Positions 1 to 9,735 of a stretch of DNA of 64,000 bases are shown in pieces. The first letter of the stretch is position 1; every line of letters starts with the position of its first letter. The stretch is from NCBI GenBank assembly GCA_903825445.1, contig CAIKAS010000317.1, forward strand, positions 1 through 64,000, in the 5' to 3' direction. Made by a program: the position numbers and the translations under genes. Origin of the DNA: an uncultured Acidobacteriia bacterium (GTDB taxonomy: Bacteria > Acidobacteriota > Terriglobia > Bryobacterales > Bryobacteraceae). Below the pieces are notes generated by a model. The model made no database searches. It was given only the letters and a program-made list of their open reading frames with translations, and had not been told where the DNA came from.

Positions 1-411
1 AAGAAAGTGTTGATCGTGATCAGTGATGGTGGTGATAACGCCAGCCTCTTCGATTTTCCACGGTTGCTGAAAAAAGCCAGCGATTCCAACGCTGAGATCT
101 ATGCCATTGGAATCTATGATGCCGAGGATGCGGATCGAAACCCGGACGTACTACGGCGCCTGGCTCACGCAACTGGCGGCGAGGCGTTTTTCCCCGACGA
201 GTTAGACGAGGTCGTCGCAATCTGCGAGCGGATCGCAAGCGACATACGCTACCAGTACACGATGGGGTATGTTTCTTCCAACACATCAAAGCCCGCCGGC
301 TATCGCACCATTAAGGTAGTTGCCCGTGCTGCAGGGAAGGACCTGACAGTACGCACGCGCGCGGGTTACACAGCAAGCGTGGCAGCCAAATCAGGCGCGC
401 CAGCCAAATGA
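1..411 (+). CDS. VWFA-related domain protein, C-terminal part (5' end outside window)
   Basis: The reading frame is open from base 1, so this is the end of a longer gene. About 136 residues are visible. They include the late part of a von Willebrand A fold (LIVISDGGDNAS near the start, then a Rossmann-like AEIYAIGIYD strand) and the tail typical of acidobacterial VWFA-related proteins (QYTMGYVSSN, then a beta-rich IKVVARAAGKD and VRTRAGYTA). The family is usually secreted or periplasmic and its function is poorly known. The stop overlaps the ATG of the downstream sortase gene (ATGA), so the two are probably translated together. The C-terminus ends in AAKSGAPAK and carries no LPXTG-like motif, hydrophobic segment or positive tail, so nothing marks it as a substrate of the neighbouring sortase. 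Confidence 0.85.
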   Translation, partial: KKVLIVISDGGDNASLFDFPRLLKKASDSNAEIYAIGIYDAEDADRNPDVLRRLAHATGGEAFFPDELDEVVAICERIASDIRYQYTMGYVSSNTSKPAGYRTIKVVARAAGKDLTVRTRAGYTASVAAKSGAPAK

Positions 412-1031
412 CGTTAAGAGTTCCCCGCAGATCGGCAGCCCGAATTATCCGCGTGACGCAGTGCGTACTTTTTAGTGGCGCTTTTGTGCTGCTCGGCTAT
501 TGCGCCTGGGTGATGACCGATGCGTGGCGATTCCAGCAAGATGCACAACTCGACCTGTCGAGGCAATTGCAGGAAACTGCAACAGCGGTGAACCCGCCAC
601 ACGATCCGCCCATTCAAGGCATGATCGGTCAAGGCATGATCGGTCGTCTAGACGTCGCCAGACTCGGTCTCTCGGTCATGGTTATGGAGGGAACCACGGC
701 CCGCACGCTTCGGCACGCGGCTGGCCACGTTGAGGGCACGGCGTTTCCGGGGCAGAACGGAAACATCGGAATATCCGGACATAGGGACACATTTTTCCGG
801 TCATTGAGAAATATCCGGGACAACGACATCATCACGATTGTGACGCCCAACGGTCATTATCGTTATCGGGTTGTATCTACGAAGGTCGTAGACCCGGCGA
901 ATCTGGCAGTGCTTGACTCCGACGGAACCGAGATCCTCACTCTGATTACCTGTTATCCGTTTTACTTCGTAGGCCCGGCGCCGAACAGGTTCATCGTGCG
1001 GGCCCAGAGAGTCGACGATTCACAAATCTGA
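408..1031 (+). CDS. Class D sortase (membrane transpeptidase)
   Basis: This 207-residue protein has one N-terminal membrane segment (about residues 18-38) followed by a sortase barrel. The catalytic triad is visible: His125 in SGHRD, Cys182 in TLITCYP and Arg194 in NRFIVRA. Sortases cleave a C-terminal sorting motif and join the substrate to an amine. In Gram-negatives, class D-like enzymes often sit beside a single dedicated target gene. Here the partner by position is the VWA protein that overlaps its start by ATGA, but that protein lacks a recognisable sorting signal. A short internal duplication, GMIGQGMIG (residues 71-79), lies in the linker before the catalytic domain. The family call is firm; the substrate is unknown. 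Confidence 0.9.
   Translation: MTLRVPRRSAARIIRVTQCVLFSGAFVLLGYCAWVMTDAWRFQQDAQLDLSRQLQETATAVNPPHDPPIQGMIGQGMIGRLDVARLGLSVMVMEGTTARTLRHAAGHVEGTAFPGQNGNIGISGHRDTFFRSLRNIRDNDIITIVTPNGHYRYRVVSTKVVDPANLAVLDSDGTEILTLITCYPFYFVGPAPNRFIVRAQRVDDSQI
615..644 (+). repeat. 15-bp perfect tandem duplication inside the sortase gene
   Basis: The 15-mer caaggcatgatcggt occurs twice in a row, in frame, and encodes a duplicated QGMIG unit in the linker between the membrane segment and the catalytic domain. It looks like a slippage duplication. Because it is a multiple of three it leaves the frame intact. Confidence 0.9.
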
Positions 1032-1084
1032 CGAATTGCGACGATGGTCCGAGTTTGGCATCTGATCTGCCTATAACCTGCATT

Positions 1085-1891
1085 ATGTCGACGACTGCCG
1101 TTCCGCGCCCATTCCTCCAGGACGTGCGTGCATTTGGCAAACCGCTCCAAAGAATGGTCGAATGGATGGGCGACCTGGGTATCTTCTGCTGGCGTGTGGC
1201 CAGGTCGCTTTTTTCGCTTCCCTTTGAAGGCGCGGAGTTCCTGCGTCAGTTGGACTCGGTCGGCGCTAAGTCGCTTCCTCTGGCGGCACTCGCTGGTGCG
1301 GCGACCGGCGTGGTCCTGTCGATGCAAACACGGGACAGTCTCTCCAGATTTGGCGCTAAATCTCTATTGCCCGCCGTCATAGTCTATTCGATGGTGAAAG
1401 AGACCGGACCCATCATCGCCAGTCTGATCGTGTGCGGCCGTGTGGGCGCCGGAATCGGAGCTGAGATTGGTTCCATGCGCGTCACGGAACAGATCGACGC
1501 CATGGAAGTATCGGCGGTAGATCCATATAAGTATCTGGTCGCAACCCGGGTGCTGGCATGCATTGTAGCCATGCCACTGCTTACGGCGGCCACCGATTTT
1601 GTTGGTATCTTCGTCGGCTGGATTGCGACCACCTTGGCCGACCCGGTGCCACTGAAGCTGTTTCTCGCAAACGGGTTTAAAGGCGCTGCGTTTAGCGACA
1701 TTCTTCCTTCCACGTTCAAAACCGCCGTCTTTGGCTTCATCATTGGGGCCGTTTCCTGCTTTCAGGGCATGCGGACACGGGGCGGTACGGAAGGCGTGGG
1801 GCGCTCTGCTACCAGTTCAGTAGTGCTCGCGACCCTGTTCATCATGTTGACGGACGTAGTGCTGGTTCGCCTGATCATCGAGGTGTTCTGA
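1085..1891 (+). CDS. mlaE: MlaE-type ABC transporter permease
   Basis: The 268-residue protein belongs to the MlaE/YrbE permease family, with several membrane segments and the characteristic stretch ELGSM-like IGAEIGSMRVTEQIDAMEVSAVDPYKYLVATR (given here as positions about 135-165; key residues are the conserved E, G, M, E, Q, D and A). It forms the membrane channel of an MCE lipid transport system moving phospholipids between inner and outer membranes. I chose the ATG at 1085; a TTG ten codons upstream is also in frame but would add nothing conserved. Its stop directly abuts the ATG of the ATPase gene, so the three genes 1085-3733 form one operon. No separate MlaB or MlaC gene is present here. 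Confidence 0.9.
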   Translation: MSTTAVPRPFLQDVRAFGKPLQRMVEWMGDLGIFCWRVARSLFSLPFEGAEFLRQLDSVGAKSLPLAALAGAATGVVLSMQTRDSLSRFGAKSLLPAVIVYSMVKETGPIIASLIVCGRVGAGIGAEIGSMRVTEQIDAMEVSAVDPYKYLVATRVLACIVAMPLLTAATDFVGIFVGWIATTLADPVPLKLFLANGFKGAAFSDILPSTFKTAVFGFIIGAVSCFQGMRTRGGTEGVGRSATSSVVLATLFIMLTDVVLVRLIIEVF

Positions 1892-2644
1892 ATGGAACCG
1901 AAGACTGATTCCGAGCCGCCCGTTTCAGTAACCGGGCTTCGAAAATCATTTGGAGAACAAAGAGTTCTCGACGGGCTGACTTTTCAGCTGGATACCGGCA
2001 AAGTGACCTGCGTTCTGGGACGGAGCGGCACTGGAAAGAGCGTGCTGCTGAAGCTAATGATTGGACTTGAGACGCCGGATGCCGGGTCGATACGCCTGGC
2101 CGGTTACGACATTTCAACGGCCTCGCCGAAAGAGCTGAACGAAGCCCGTATGAAAGTAGGCTTTCTCTTTCAACAGTCGGCCCTCTACGATTCCATGACG
2201 ATCGAAGAAAATGTAGCGTTCCCTCTGCGGCGGCACACCAAACTCTCTGCCGCCGAGCGCCGGGATCGCGTTCAACAGTTGCTGGTGAGCGTCGGGATGG
2301 AAAAGGCAATCGCTAAGATGCCATCGCAAATCTCCGGCGGGATGCAGAAACGTGTTGGCCTGGCTCGCGCCCTTGCGCTGGAACCGGCCATCGTCATGTT
2401 CGACGAACCCACCGCGGGTCTCGATCCAATCACCGCGGCGGAGATCGCGAGCCTGATTGTCGAACTCAGGGACAAGCGGCGCATCACCTCGATCGTGGTT
2501 ACGCATGACCTCCATACTGCCCGCACCATTGCGGATCGACTGATTGTGCTCGACGTAGGGAAAACCTTGTTTGACGGCACGTTCGGAGACTTCAATAAGA
2601 GTGAAATTCCGTTTGTCGCCCAACTTCTGAAAGATGCGGCATGA
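1892..2644 (+). CDS. mlaF: MlaF-type ABC transporter ATP-binding protein
   Basis: The 250-residue protein is a complete ABC ATPase. Visible motifs are Walker A GRSGTGKS (residues 43-50), the Q-loop FQQ (92-94), the signature SGGMQKR (148-154), Walker B VMFDEP (168-173) and the switch histidine in VTHD (His205). SGGMQKR is the form usual in Mla/Ttg2A ATPases. It should power the adjacent MlaE-type permease. The ATG follows the permease stop with no gap and the MCE gene starts 10 bp after its own stop, so translation is probably coupled. Confidence 0.93.
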   Translation: MEPKTDSEPPVSVTGLRKSFGEQRVLDGLTFQLDTGKVTCVLGRSGTGKSVLLKLMIGLETPDAGSIRLAGYDISTASPKELNEARMKVGFLFQQSALYDSMTIEENVAFPLRRHTKLSAAERRDRVQQLLVSVGMEKAIAKMPSQISGGMQKRVGLARALALEPAIVMFDEPTAGLDPITAAEIASLIVELRDKRRITSIVVTHDLHTARTIADRLIVLDVGKTLFDGTFGDFNKSEIPFVAQLLKDAA

Positions 2645-2653
2645 GGTGAAAGT

Positions 2654-3733
2654 ATGTCACGAAGTTTTCGTTTAGGTTTTTTTATACTGGCCACTCTGGC
2701 CATTCTGGCCGCCGGCGTGTTTCTTGTCGGGCGGCAGGAGTTGAAATTCGGCTCGAACTATCTGCTTCGAAGTGACTTCACCAGCGTCGCGGGCCTGAGC
2801 GAAGGTGCCGATGTTCGCGTAGGCGGAATCCGCAAGGGGACAGTCCAGACTATACGCCTTCCGAAAGCTCCGGACGGCAAAGTCGTCGTGACGATGGATC
2901 TGTCCCGGGACACGCAGGCGATCGTGAAGCAGGATTCTGTCGCAGCCATTCAATCCGAAGGCCTTCTGGGCGACAAGTTCGTCGATATTTCCTTCGGCTC
3001 CGTGGATGCAGCCAGCCTGAAGGGCGGTGAAACGATAGAGAGCGCCCCTCCCTTCGATGTGTCGGATCTGTTCCAAAAGGCAAATCAGATTATGGACACG
3101 AGCCAGGACGCGCTCGACAGCATCCAGGGAGCTGCCGACAACATCGACGTCATTACGGCCAAGATCAACACGGGGCGGGGAACGATCGGAAAACTGATCA
3201 ACGATACGACGCTCTATCAACAGGCTACGGCGGGAGTGACATCGATTCATGAGGACGCCGAAGCCATGCAGCACAACTTCCTGCTGCGCGGGTTCTTCAA
3301 GAGCCAGGGCTATACCAACCCGGCCGAAATCACCCAACATCAGATTGCGCAGCTTCCGAAAGAGCAGCCTGTCAAGACCTTTCTCTTCAATCCGAAGAAT
3401 CTGTTTGACAAGCCGGATGCAGCCAAGCTGAAAAATGAAAAAAGTCTTGACGCGGCGGGGCAGTTTCTGCAAAGCCAGAAGTTTGGTCTGGCGGTGGTGA
3501 CAGCGGCGACGGCGAGAACGGGAGATTCCGATAAGGATCAGGTGTTGAGTGAAGGCCGCAGCTTCGTCGTTCGTAAGTATCTGGTGGATCACTTCCCGAT
3601 GGACGACTCCCGTCTGAAAACTCTCGGACAGGGGAAGGCCACAGACTCGAGTCCGGACGGCAGTATTCAGATTCTGATCTACGCCGACACCCCGGCCGTT
3701 GCGGTGCCGCGAAAAACAACCGCAAAGAACTGA
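2654..3733 (+). CDS. MCE/MlaD-family lipid-binding protein with C-terminal OmpA-like region
   Basis: The 359-residue protein has an N-terminal membrane anchor (about residues 7-26) followed by an MCE domain (about 35-115, with GLSEGADVRVGGIRKGTV and EGLLGDKFVDISFG). A helical stretch follows (about 135-215). The last roughly 100 residues read like an OmpA/peptidoglycan-associated fold: a helix ending in AAGQFLQ, a strand VVTAAT, then TGDSDKDQVLSEGRSFVVRKYLVDH (about 291-315) and RLKTLGQGK. The aspartate of the usual TD..G turn is not clearly kept, while the arginine of the helix is. MCE proteins form the periplasmic shuttle of Mla systems; an OmpA-like tail could fix the complex to peptidoglycan, which is inference. 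A strong GAGGTGA ribosome site precedes the ATG. Confidence 0.87.
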   Translation: MSRSFRLGFFILATLAILAAGVFLVGRQELKFGSNYLLRSDFTSVAGLSEGADVRVGGIRKGTVQTIRLPKAPDGKVVVTMDLSRDTQAIVKQDSVAAIQSEGLLGDKFVDISFGSVDAASLKGGETIESAPPFDVSDLFQKANQIMDTSQDALDSIQGAADNIDVITAKINTGRGTIGKLINDTTLYQQATAGVTSIHEDAEAMQHNFLLRGFFKSQGYTNPAEITQHQIAQLPKEQPVKTFLFNPKNLFDKPDAAKLKNEKSLDAAGQFLQSQKFGLAVVTAATARTGDSDKDQVLSEGRSFVVRKYLVDHFPMDDSRLKTLGQGKATDSSPDGSIQILIYADTPAVAVPRKTTAKN

Positions 3734-3956
3734 TTGGCGGAATAACCCGCGCGTTCCCTCATGCGTTTTCCCTGCGGAAGAACCGCGTGGAATCCGGGCG
3801 AAAGAGCAGCCAGGCGATAACCGCAAGAAAAACTCCGTGGACAGCCGTTTCCCATAACGGCGCCAGAAACACCGGATTCTTCGATGGCTGCGTTCTTCGA
3901 AAGTGTTGCGCCTACCCATCGAAGATCGATATCCATCGGTCGCACGGGCCAGGGAT

Positions 3957-4961
3957 TTACGAAAACGGGCGCGCGGGGCCCGTCGAGTCGCGCACGACCA
4001 GTTCCGGCGTGATTGCGAATTCCCGGCCGACCAACTCCTTTGCCCTGTCGCCATGGGCAAGAGTCCGAAATACCATGTGCCCGATCTCATCCCGCGGGAT
4101 GTGCACGGTCGTCAGAGACGGATAGCAGTACTTGGCCAGTTCGATGTCGTCGAAACCCGTGACGGAGATGTCGCGGGGAACCTGGAGGCCGCGCTCCCTG
4201 ATTTCGAGCAGAGCGCCCACGGCCATGATGTCGTTGACGCAAATAATCGCCGATGGCGGCCGGCCTGTGGAAAGAAGTTCGGCGGCGGCACGTCCTCCAC
4301 CGTGCAGGCTGTCATCATTCGAGGCCTGCCGGACGGTGGTGATGGAGTTGGCTGCCCGAGCGCTGTCGAGCACAGCGCTGCACCGGTCCAGGAGGGGACC
4401 CAATGCCGCGTGATGGGAGATTAAACCCAGGTCAGTATGGCCCAGCGAGGTTAGATAGTCCACCACGCGCTCCACACCTCTCCGGTAATCGACTCTGACC
4501 TTTGTTACATGCCCACCGGCCTTGCCCACGTCATAGAGCACGACAGGCATGTCGCCCAGAGTCAGTTCGTCAATGAGGAGGTCATCCACTTCCGAAACAA
4601 TAAGCGCCAGTCCGGCAACACGCCTGCCGATCATCATGCGGACACTCGCAGCGAGTTGTTCAGGCCGGTACAGAGTATTCGCTACGACCACTTCATAACC
4701 ACTGGCGTGGCAATCGCTCTCCACTGCGCGGTAGACGTCGAGAAAAAACGGGTTGTCGAGATTGGAAACGATCACGCCAATCGTCTTACTCGTAGCGCCG
4801 GCGAGGCTGCGGGCATGGAGATTTGGGTGATATTTCAGGTCCGCAACAGCTTTCATGACGCGTGCACGCGTGGAGCTCTTCACGGTATCCACTCCATTGA
4901 GGACGCGTGAAACCGTGGCGGTAGAGACCCGGGCTCTTTCTGCAACAGCTTGCAAACTCAT
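3957..4961 (-). CDS. LacI-family transcriptional regulator
   Basis: The 334-residue protein starts with a LacI-type helix-turn-helix (LQAVAERARVSTATVSRVLN, residues 3-22) and a hinge (YHPNLHARSLAGATS). A periplasmic-binding-protein-like sensor domain follows, starting TIGVIVSNLDNPFFLDVYRAVE and ending near VTGFDDIELAKYCYPSLTTV. These regulators release or bind DNA when a sugar is bound. The recognition helix STATVS resembles that of CcpA, whose sites read TGNAANCGNTTNCA; a perfect site of that form lies at 10923-10940 between the two glycan-degradation operons. It is the likely regulator of the locus. The effector sugar cannot be read from the sequence. Confidence 0.92.
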   Translation of the reverse strand: MSLQAVAERARVSTATVSRVLNGVDTVKSSTRARVMKAVADLKYHPNLHARSLAGATSKTIGVIVSNLDNPFFLDVYRAVESDCHASGYEVVVANTLYRPEQLAASVRMMIGRRVAGLALIVSEVDDLLIDELTLGDMPVVLYDVGKAGGHVTKVRVDYRRGVERVVDYLTSLGHTDLGLISHHAALGPLLDRCSAVLDSARAANSITTVRQASNDDSLHGGGRAAAELLSTGRPPSAIICVNDIMAVGALLEIRERGLQVPRDISVTGFDDIELAKYCYPSLTTVHIPRDEIGHMVFRTLAHGDRAKELVGREFAITPELVVRDSTGPARPFS

Positions 4962-5211
4962 CGCCGCCTCAGTTTATCGCACCAGGGCGGCGTGACTCGG
5001 CAACCCGTTCCGCAGTCGTTTCGACGCCTGCAAAACTTAACGGCCCAGAATGCGTCAGGGCCCGAAAGCTCCTGAATTGACGAGATACTCGGGCGCGGGC
5101 GGAGGGAACCTGGCCTTCGGCGAGTTTTCGACGTGTTCTGATACCAGCTAAAAGCCTTCGCTAATAATTTCAGCGTGAACAGCCGTCATACGGCACCTGT
5201 CTGAAATCGGC

Positions 5212-7122
5212 TCAATCCAGCACGCATTCGACTGTGGCGCCTTCTCTGGCAAGACTCACGTGTTGTGTTTTGGAGCTGGCACCCGCCTTTACGTTGACTT
5301 CGTAGTCGCCCAGGAAGCCACGGGTCCGGTACGTCCCCTGTGCCCCGGTCTTGCCATCAGCATTCGTCCACCATTGTTTGAATACCAGATCCTTGTAAAC
5401 CTCGCCGTTTGGCTTAAGGGACCAGTCGCGCCGAAACATGGCTCCATTCGGTCTCCAGTGAGCGCCTTCCCAAAAACCCCACATGACAAACGCCTTTACC
5501 GAAGGATTGCTGAACGCTACGGTCATGAAGTCGCGGGTGTAATCAGCCTGAGTGGCTTCATCGGCTGTGTCGATATCGAATTCGGTGATCTCGAGATCCT
5601 TGCCGAAGGCCGCGAAACGGTCGAGGCGTTTCAGGACCTCTTCGATCGGCGTGACGCGCGCGGGAAAGTGGCTTTGCAGGCCGATGCCATCGAGCGGCGC
5701 ACCCTGACCGATCAGGTACTGGATAGTGGCCGCGTAATCGTCCTGGTGAGCCTTGTCTTCGCCGGAGAGAATACTGAAGTCGTTGACGTAGAGTCTGGCT
5801 TTCGGATCGCCGGCACGCGCAGCATTGAACCAGTCGACCATGGCGTGGCGTCCGAGGATATCCATGAAATCGTGATTGGTGAAAGGCTCGTTGAGCACGT
5901 CCCAGTTCACGACGCGCCCACTGAGAGCCGCAGTGGTTTCGGCGATATGGTCGAGGATGACTTTTGCGAGGGCAGCGGGATCGTTCCGGGCGTCCTGTGC
6001 GGCTTTCACGTTGGTGTTGTTCCAGGAGGGCCATACCAGATTGTGGCCGCGAACCTGGAGGCCGTTTTCGCGAAGCCAGTCAATGGTGGTGATGGTCGCT
6101 GGGCGAGAGGCTTCATTCGCCCACTGCGGCCACTTGGTCTCGTTTTCCATCACCGAGAAATTAAACAGCTGAGGAATGTGCTGCTTATAGATCGCCAGGT
6201 TTTCCGGCGTGATACGAACGCCTGAGAACGCGGCTCCGCTCACCGCGGTGCCAAAGGGGAAGGCATGTTTTTGCATTCGAACGGACACTTCCGCACCCCG
6301 AACCGGCTTGCCATTCTTGTCTTTTACCAGCACCGTAAGATCGCTTTTGCGGATCTTTTCGATCTGCGCTTCCGCAGTCTTGCGCCAGCGGGCGTTGGGT
6401 TCACTTCCGGGGTAGCCCAATTTAGTGAACGGTAATTCAGCGACCTTTTTGGTGGTACCGAAATCCACCAGTTCGATGCCGCCGATCTCGACGGTCTGCT
6501 GACGCAGTCCCAAGGTAAAGTAGATTTCGACGTCTCCTTTGTTGTAGGCACGCGTTAAGGCAAAGGGGAACTGAATGCGTTTCCATGTAGTTCCAGCCTG
6601 GGCGGCAGCGTTCAGCACGGGCTGAGCGAGGAAGCCTCCCGGTCCGCGGCCTCTTCCGGTTCCCGACGCACCAAACGGACCAGACGCACCTGGTGCTCCC
6701 GCCGTTGCAGGCCGCGCCGGAGCACCGGGTCCACGCCCGGCTCCGAGTGTTCCTGCTGCAGTCGGTATGGCGCGGAAGCCAGCATCGAGCGTCGCGTCGC
6801 CGGTGGTTGCCGAGCGCATCCAGAGCGAGAGCAGCAGGACGTCGCCGCTGGCCATGGAAGCGTCCACCGGAGCAGTGAGCTGCACATCTGCGGCGCGCTG
6901 GGGTTTTATAGTCACGTCAATATGCAGCGCGCCGGGGAACGGCTGGCCAGTGACCGGCACGGTAGACATCCGGGCAAACGGGCCCGCGCTGGCGCCGAGT
7001 TTGAACGAGGAGGATGCGTTCGCCGGCAGCAGCGGCGTCCCTCCGCTATCTGCCGCATAGCCGAGGCATACCAGCGCCATTAAGACCGCGCCGAGAAGAA
7101 CGGTACGTATTCGGATCGTCAT
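5212..7122 (-). CDS. Secreted GH10 endo-1,4-beta-xylanase
   Basis: The 636-residue protein has a signal peptide (RTVLLGAVLMALVCLGYAA) and an N-terminal beta-sandwich region (about 25-225) of the carbohydrate-binding type. The GH10 barrel covers about 260-590. The acid/base is Glu412 in WDVLNEPF and the nucleophile Glu514 in EITEFDID; the GHNLVWP motif is also present. Family members cut internal bonds of xylan. A Gly/Ala/Pro/Arg-rich insert lies in the N-terminal region (about 125-165). The ATG at 7122 is chosen because it has an AGGAGA site upstream; a TTG at 7146 is less likely. It is the last gene of the leftward five-gene operon, about 30 bp after the esterase gene. Confidence 0.93.
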   Translation of the reverse strand: MTIRIRTVLLGAVLMALVCLGYAADSGGTPLLPANASSSFKLGASAGPFARMSTVPVTGQPFPGALHIDVTIKPQRAADVQLTAPVDASMASGDVLLLSLWMRSATTGDATLDAGFRAIPTAAGTLGAGRGPGAPARPATAGAPGASGPFGASGTGRGRGPGGFLAQPVLNAAAQAGTTWKRIQFPFALTRAYNKGDVEIYFTLGLRQQTVEIGGIELVDFGTTKKVAELPFTKLGYPGSEPNARWRKTAEAQIEKIRKSDLTVLVKDKNGKPVRGAEVSVRMQKHAFPFGTAVSGAAFSGVRITPENLAIYKQHIPQLFNFSVMENETKWPQWANEASRPATITTIDWLRENGLQVRGHNLVWPSWNNTNVKAAQDARNDPAALAKVILDHIAETTAALSGRVVNWDVLNEPFTNHDFMDILGRHAMVDWFNAARAGDPKARLYVNDFSILSGEDKAHQDDYAATIQYLIGQGAPLDGIGLQSHFPARVTPIEEVLKRLDRFAAFGKDLEITEFDIDTADEATQADYTRDFMTVAFSNPSVKAFVMWGFWEGAHWRPNGAMFRRDWSLKPNGEVYKDLVFKQWWTNADGKTGAQGTYRTRGFLGDYEVNVKAGASSKTQHVSLAREGATVECVLD

Positions 7123-7152
7123 GCCTGCTCTCCTGTTTCCATGCAAATTGCC

Positions 7153-8319
<1,167 letters not shown>

Positions 8320-8350
8320 TTAAGTACTCGCCACGCGGCCGAACAGATTA

Positions 8351-9289
8351 CTAATTACCGCCAGGACCGCCACGCCCACCACGCCCGGCACCCACGTTGA
8401 TGCTGTCGACGTGCTTACTGAGGTCGCGGGCCACGCCCACGATGAGGAATTCGAGAGGCTCCGTGCCCGTGTTTTCAAAAGAGTGGACATCGCTCAGCTG
8501 GACGGGCACAGCGTCGCCTTCTTTGATTGGGGCTGTCTCCGCGCCACCGCGTCCGCCTCCGATTGTTGCCGTACCGGAACCTTTCATCACGTAATAAAAC
8601 TCCGCGACTTCGCGGTGCATGTGCGGACCGACTGAACCTCCGGGAGGCAGGACGAGATGGTCAACATAGGCCCAGGAAGTGGAAAAGATAGTGGGATCGA
8701 ACACGCGCCGGTACTGCGCTGTTCCCTTTCCGCCGTTCATCGCCTCGACGGGTCTGAGCAGAGCGCGGTCGAGTCGCATACTGATAAATTGCGGAACGGC
8801 GTCGAGCTGAACGCCTACCCTGGGGTCGCCCAGATCAAAGTTATCGTACTGGTCCTTGACCATCGAGACGTTGATGTTCAGCCATTGGACCGGCTTGTCC
8901 GTCGCGTTATAGATGGCGTGCGAATGCCCCAAGCGGCAGGGTGCGCCGGCTGGCCCCCTAATTAACGATGTATGGCCATCGATGGTGAACTCGGCTTCGC
9001 CGTCGAGAATGACGAACATCTCTTCACACTGATTGTGAAAGTGGGCTCCGATTCCGCATTTGGGCTGAATCACGCCGCGGTGGAGGAACTGGAGGTTCGG
9101 CTCCAGTGTATGGGCGTCAAACAACGCCGTGAAATTGAGGGTGCCGGCTCCTCCGTGTACCGCCGGACTGGGCCTGTACCTGGCGGGATCGCTGTGGGCG
9201 ATGCGAGCTGCCAGCGGCTCACGCGCCACCATTGGCAGGAACGTCATGAATCCTAACCCCAACACAAGCGCTGCCTGATAACGTTTCAT
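8351..9289 (-). CDS. Secreted two-cupin protein
   Basis: The 312-residue protein has a signal peptide (ALVLGLGFMTFLPMVA) and two cupin folds. The first shows HFHNQCEEMFVILDGEAEF (about 83-101) and the second GPHMHREVAEFYYVMKGSG (about 220-238), each with the His-x-His...Glu metal-ligand pattern. The tail GAGRGGRGGPGG is glycine/arginine-rich. Bicupins include dioxygenases, isomerases and sugar-binding proteins, and nothing here picks out one activity. It sits in the xylan operon, so a sugar- or aromatic-related role is plausible. A strong AAGGAGAA ribosome site precedes the ATG. Confidence 0.8.
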   Translation of the reverse strand: MKRYQAALVLGLGFMTFLPMVAREPLAARIAHSDPARYRPSPAVHGGAGTLNFTALFDAHTLEPNLQFLHRGVIQPKCGIGAHFHNQCEEMFVILDGEAEFTIDGHTSLIRGPAGAPCRLGHSHAIYNATDKPVQWLNINVSMVKDQYDNFDLGDPRVGVQLDAVPQFISMRLDRALLRPVEAMNGGKGTAQYRRVFDPTIFSTSWAYVDHLVLPPGGSVGPHMHREVAEFYYVMKGSGTATIGGGRGGAETAPIKEGDAVPVQLSDVHSFENTGTEPLEFLIVGVARDLSKHVDSINVGAGRGGRGGPGGN

Positions 9290-9322
9290 CGTTTTCTCCT
9301 TTGCGCATCCCCGGTGTTATTT

Positions 9323-9718
9323 CTATTTCGAGTCGAAGAGAAGAGTTGCGTAGTCTTTCGACGCCAGCGTGTTTTCCACCGTAGGCCACACCTTCTGGTG
9401 TACGTCAGATTTGATCCACTTCTGGCGAAGTTCTTCACTTTCATACGTCAACTGAAAGCGGTAATTCACGTTCGGCGGAGCAGAGCCCGTGTAGACCGTC
9501 CGCAACTTCAGGAGCTTGACGTCGATGTAGCCTGCAAACTTTACCGCGGCTGGTTTAAAGATGTTATGGAAGTTGTCCAGCATCTGCTTTTCGTGGGCAG
9601 AGTCTACAGACAGATCGCAATACAACACAATCGGGTTCTTCGGCGCGGGCTGAGCGAAGACAGCCTTCGTGCCGGCGAAGATGGCGAACATGGCAGTGAA
9701 ACAGGAACGTCGTTGCAT
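9323..9718 (-). CDS. Small secreted protein, possible dimeric alpha/beta-barrel (ABM-like) fold
   Basis: The 131-residue protein has a short signal peptide (to about residue 22, VFAQP) and one compact domain. The pattern VLYCDLSV...HEKQMLDNFHNIFKPAAVKF, a central FQLTYESEELRQKWIKSDVHQKVWPTVE (about residues 88-115) and the ending YATLLFDSK resemble antibiotic-biosynthesis-monooxygenase/dimeric alpha-beta-barrel proteins. No catalytic residue can be assigned. It lies between the bicupin and lactonase genes with short gaps, so it belongs to the leftward operon. The ribosome site GGGAGA is five bases from the ATG. The fold assignment is tentative. Confidence 0.6.
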   Translation of the reverse strand: MQRRSCFTAMFAIFAGTKAVFAQPAPKNPIVLYCDLSVDSAHEKQMLDNFHNIFKPAAVKFAGYIDVKLLKLRTVYTGSAPPNVNYRFQLTYESEELRQKWIKSDVHQKVWPTVENTLASKDYATLLFDSK

Positions 9719-9735
9719 GGTTTCTCCCTATGGCT

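Noticed and set aside
1055-1077. TTGGCA and TATAAC as a promoter for the Mla-type operon
   Set aside because: The spacer is only about 11 bases, far below the usual 16-18.
2672-4090. A 472-codon minus-strand frame opposite the MCE gene, and similar long antisense frames at 14512-15630, 5260-6225 and 46866-47639
   Set aside because: All lie opposite genes with clear motifs, and their translations show Arg/His-rich composition without domains.
5146-5200. Small hairpins after the GH10 gene as a terminator
   Set aside because: Stems are only four to five base pairs and are not followed by a T-run on the minus strand.
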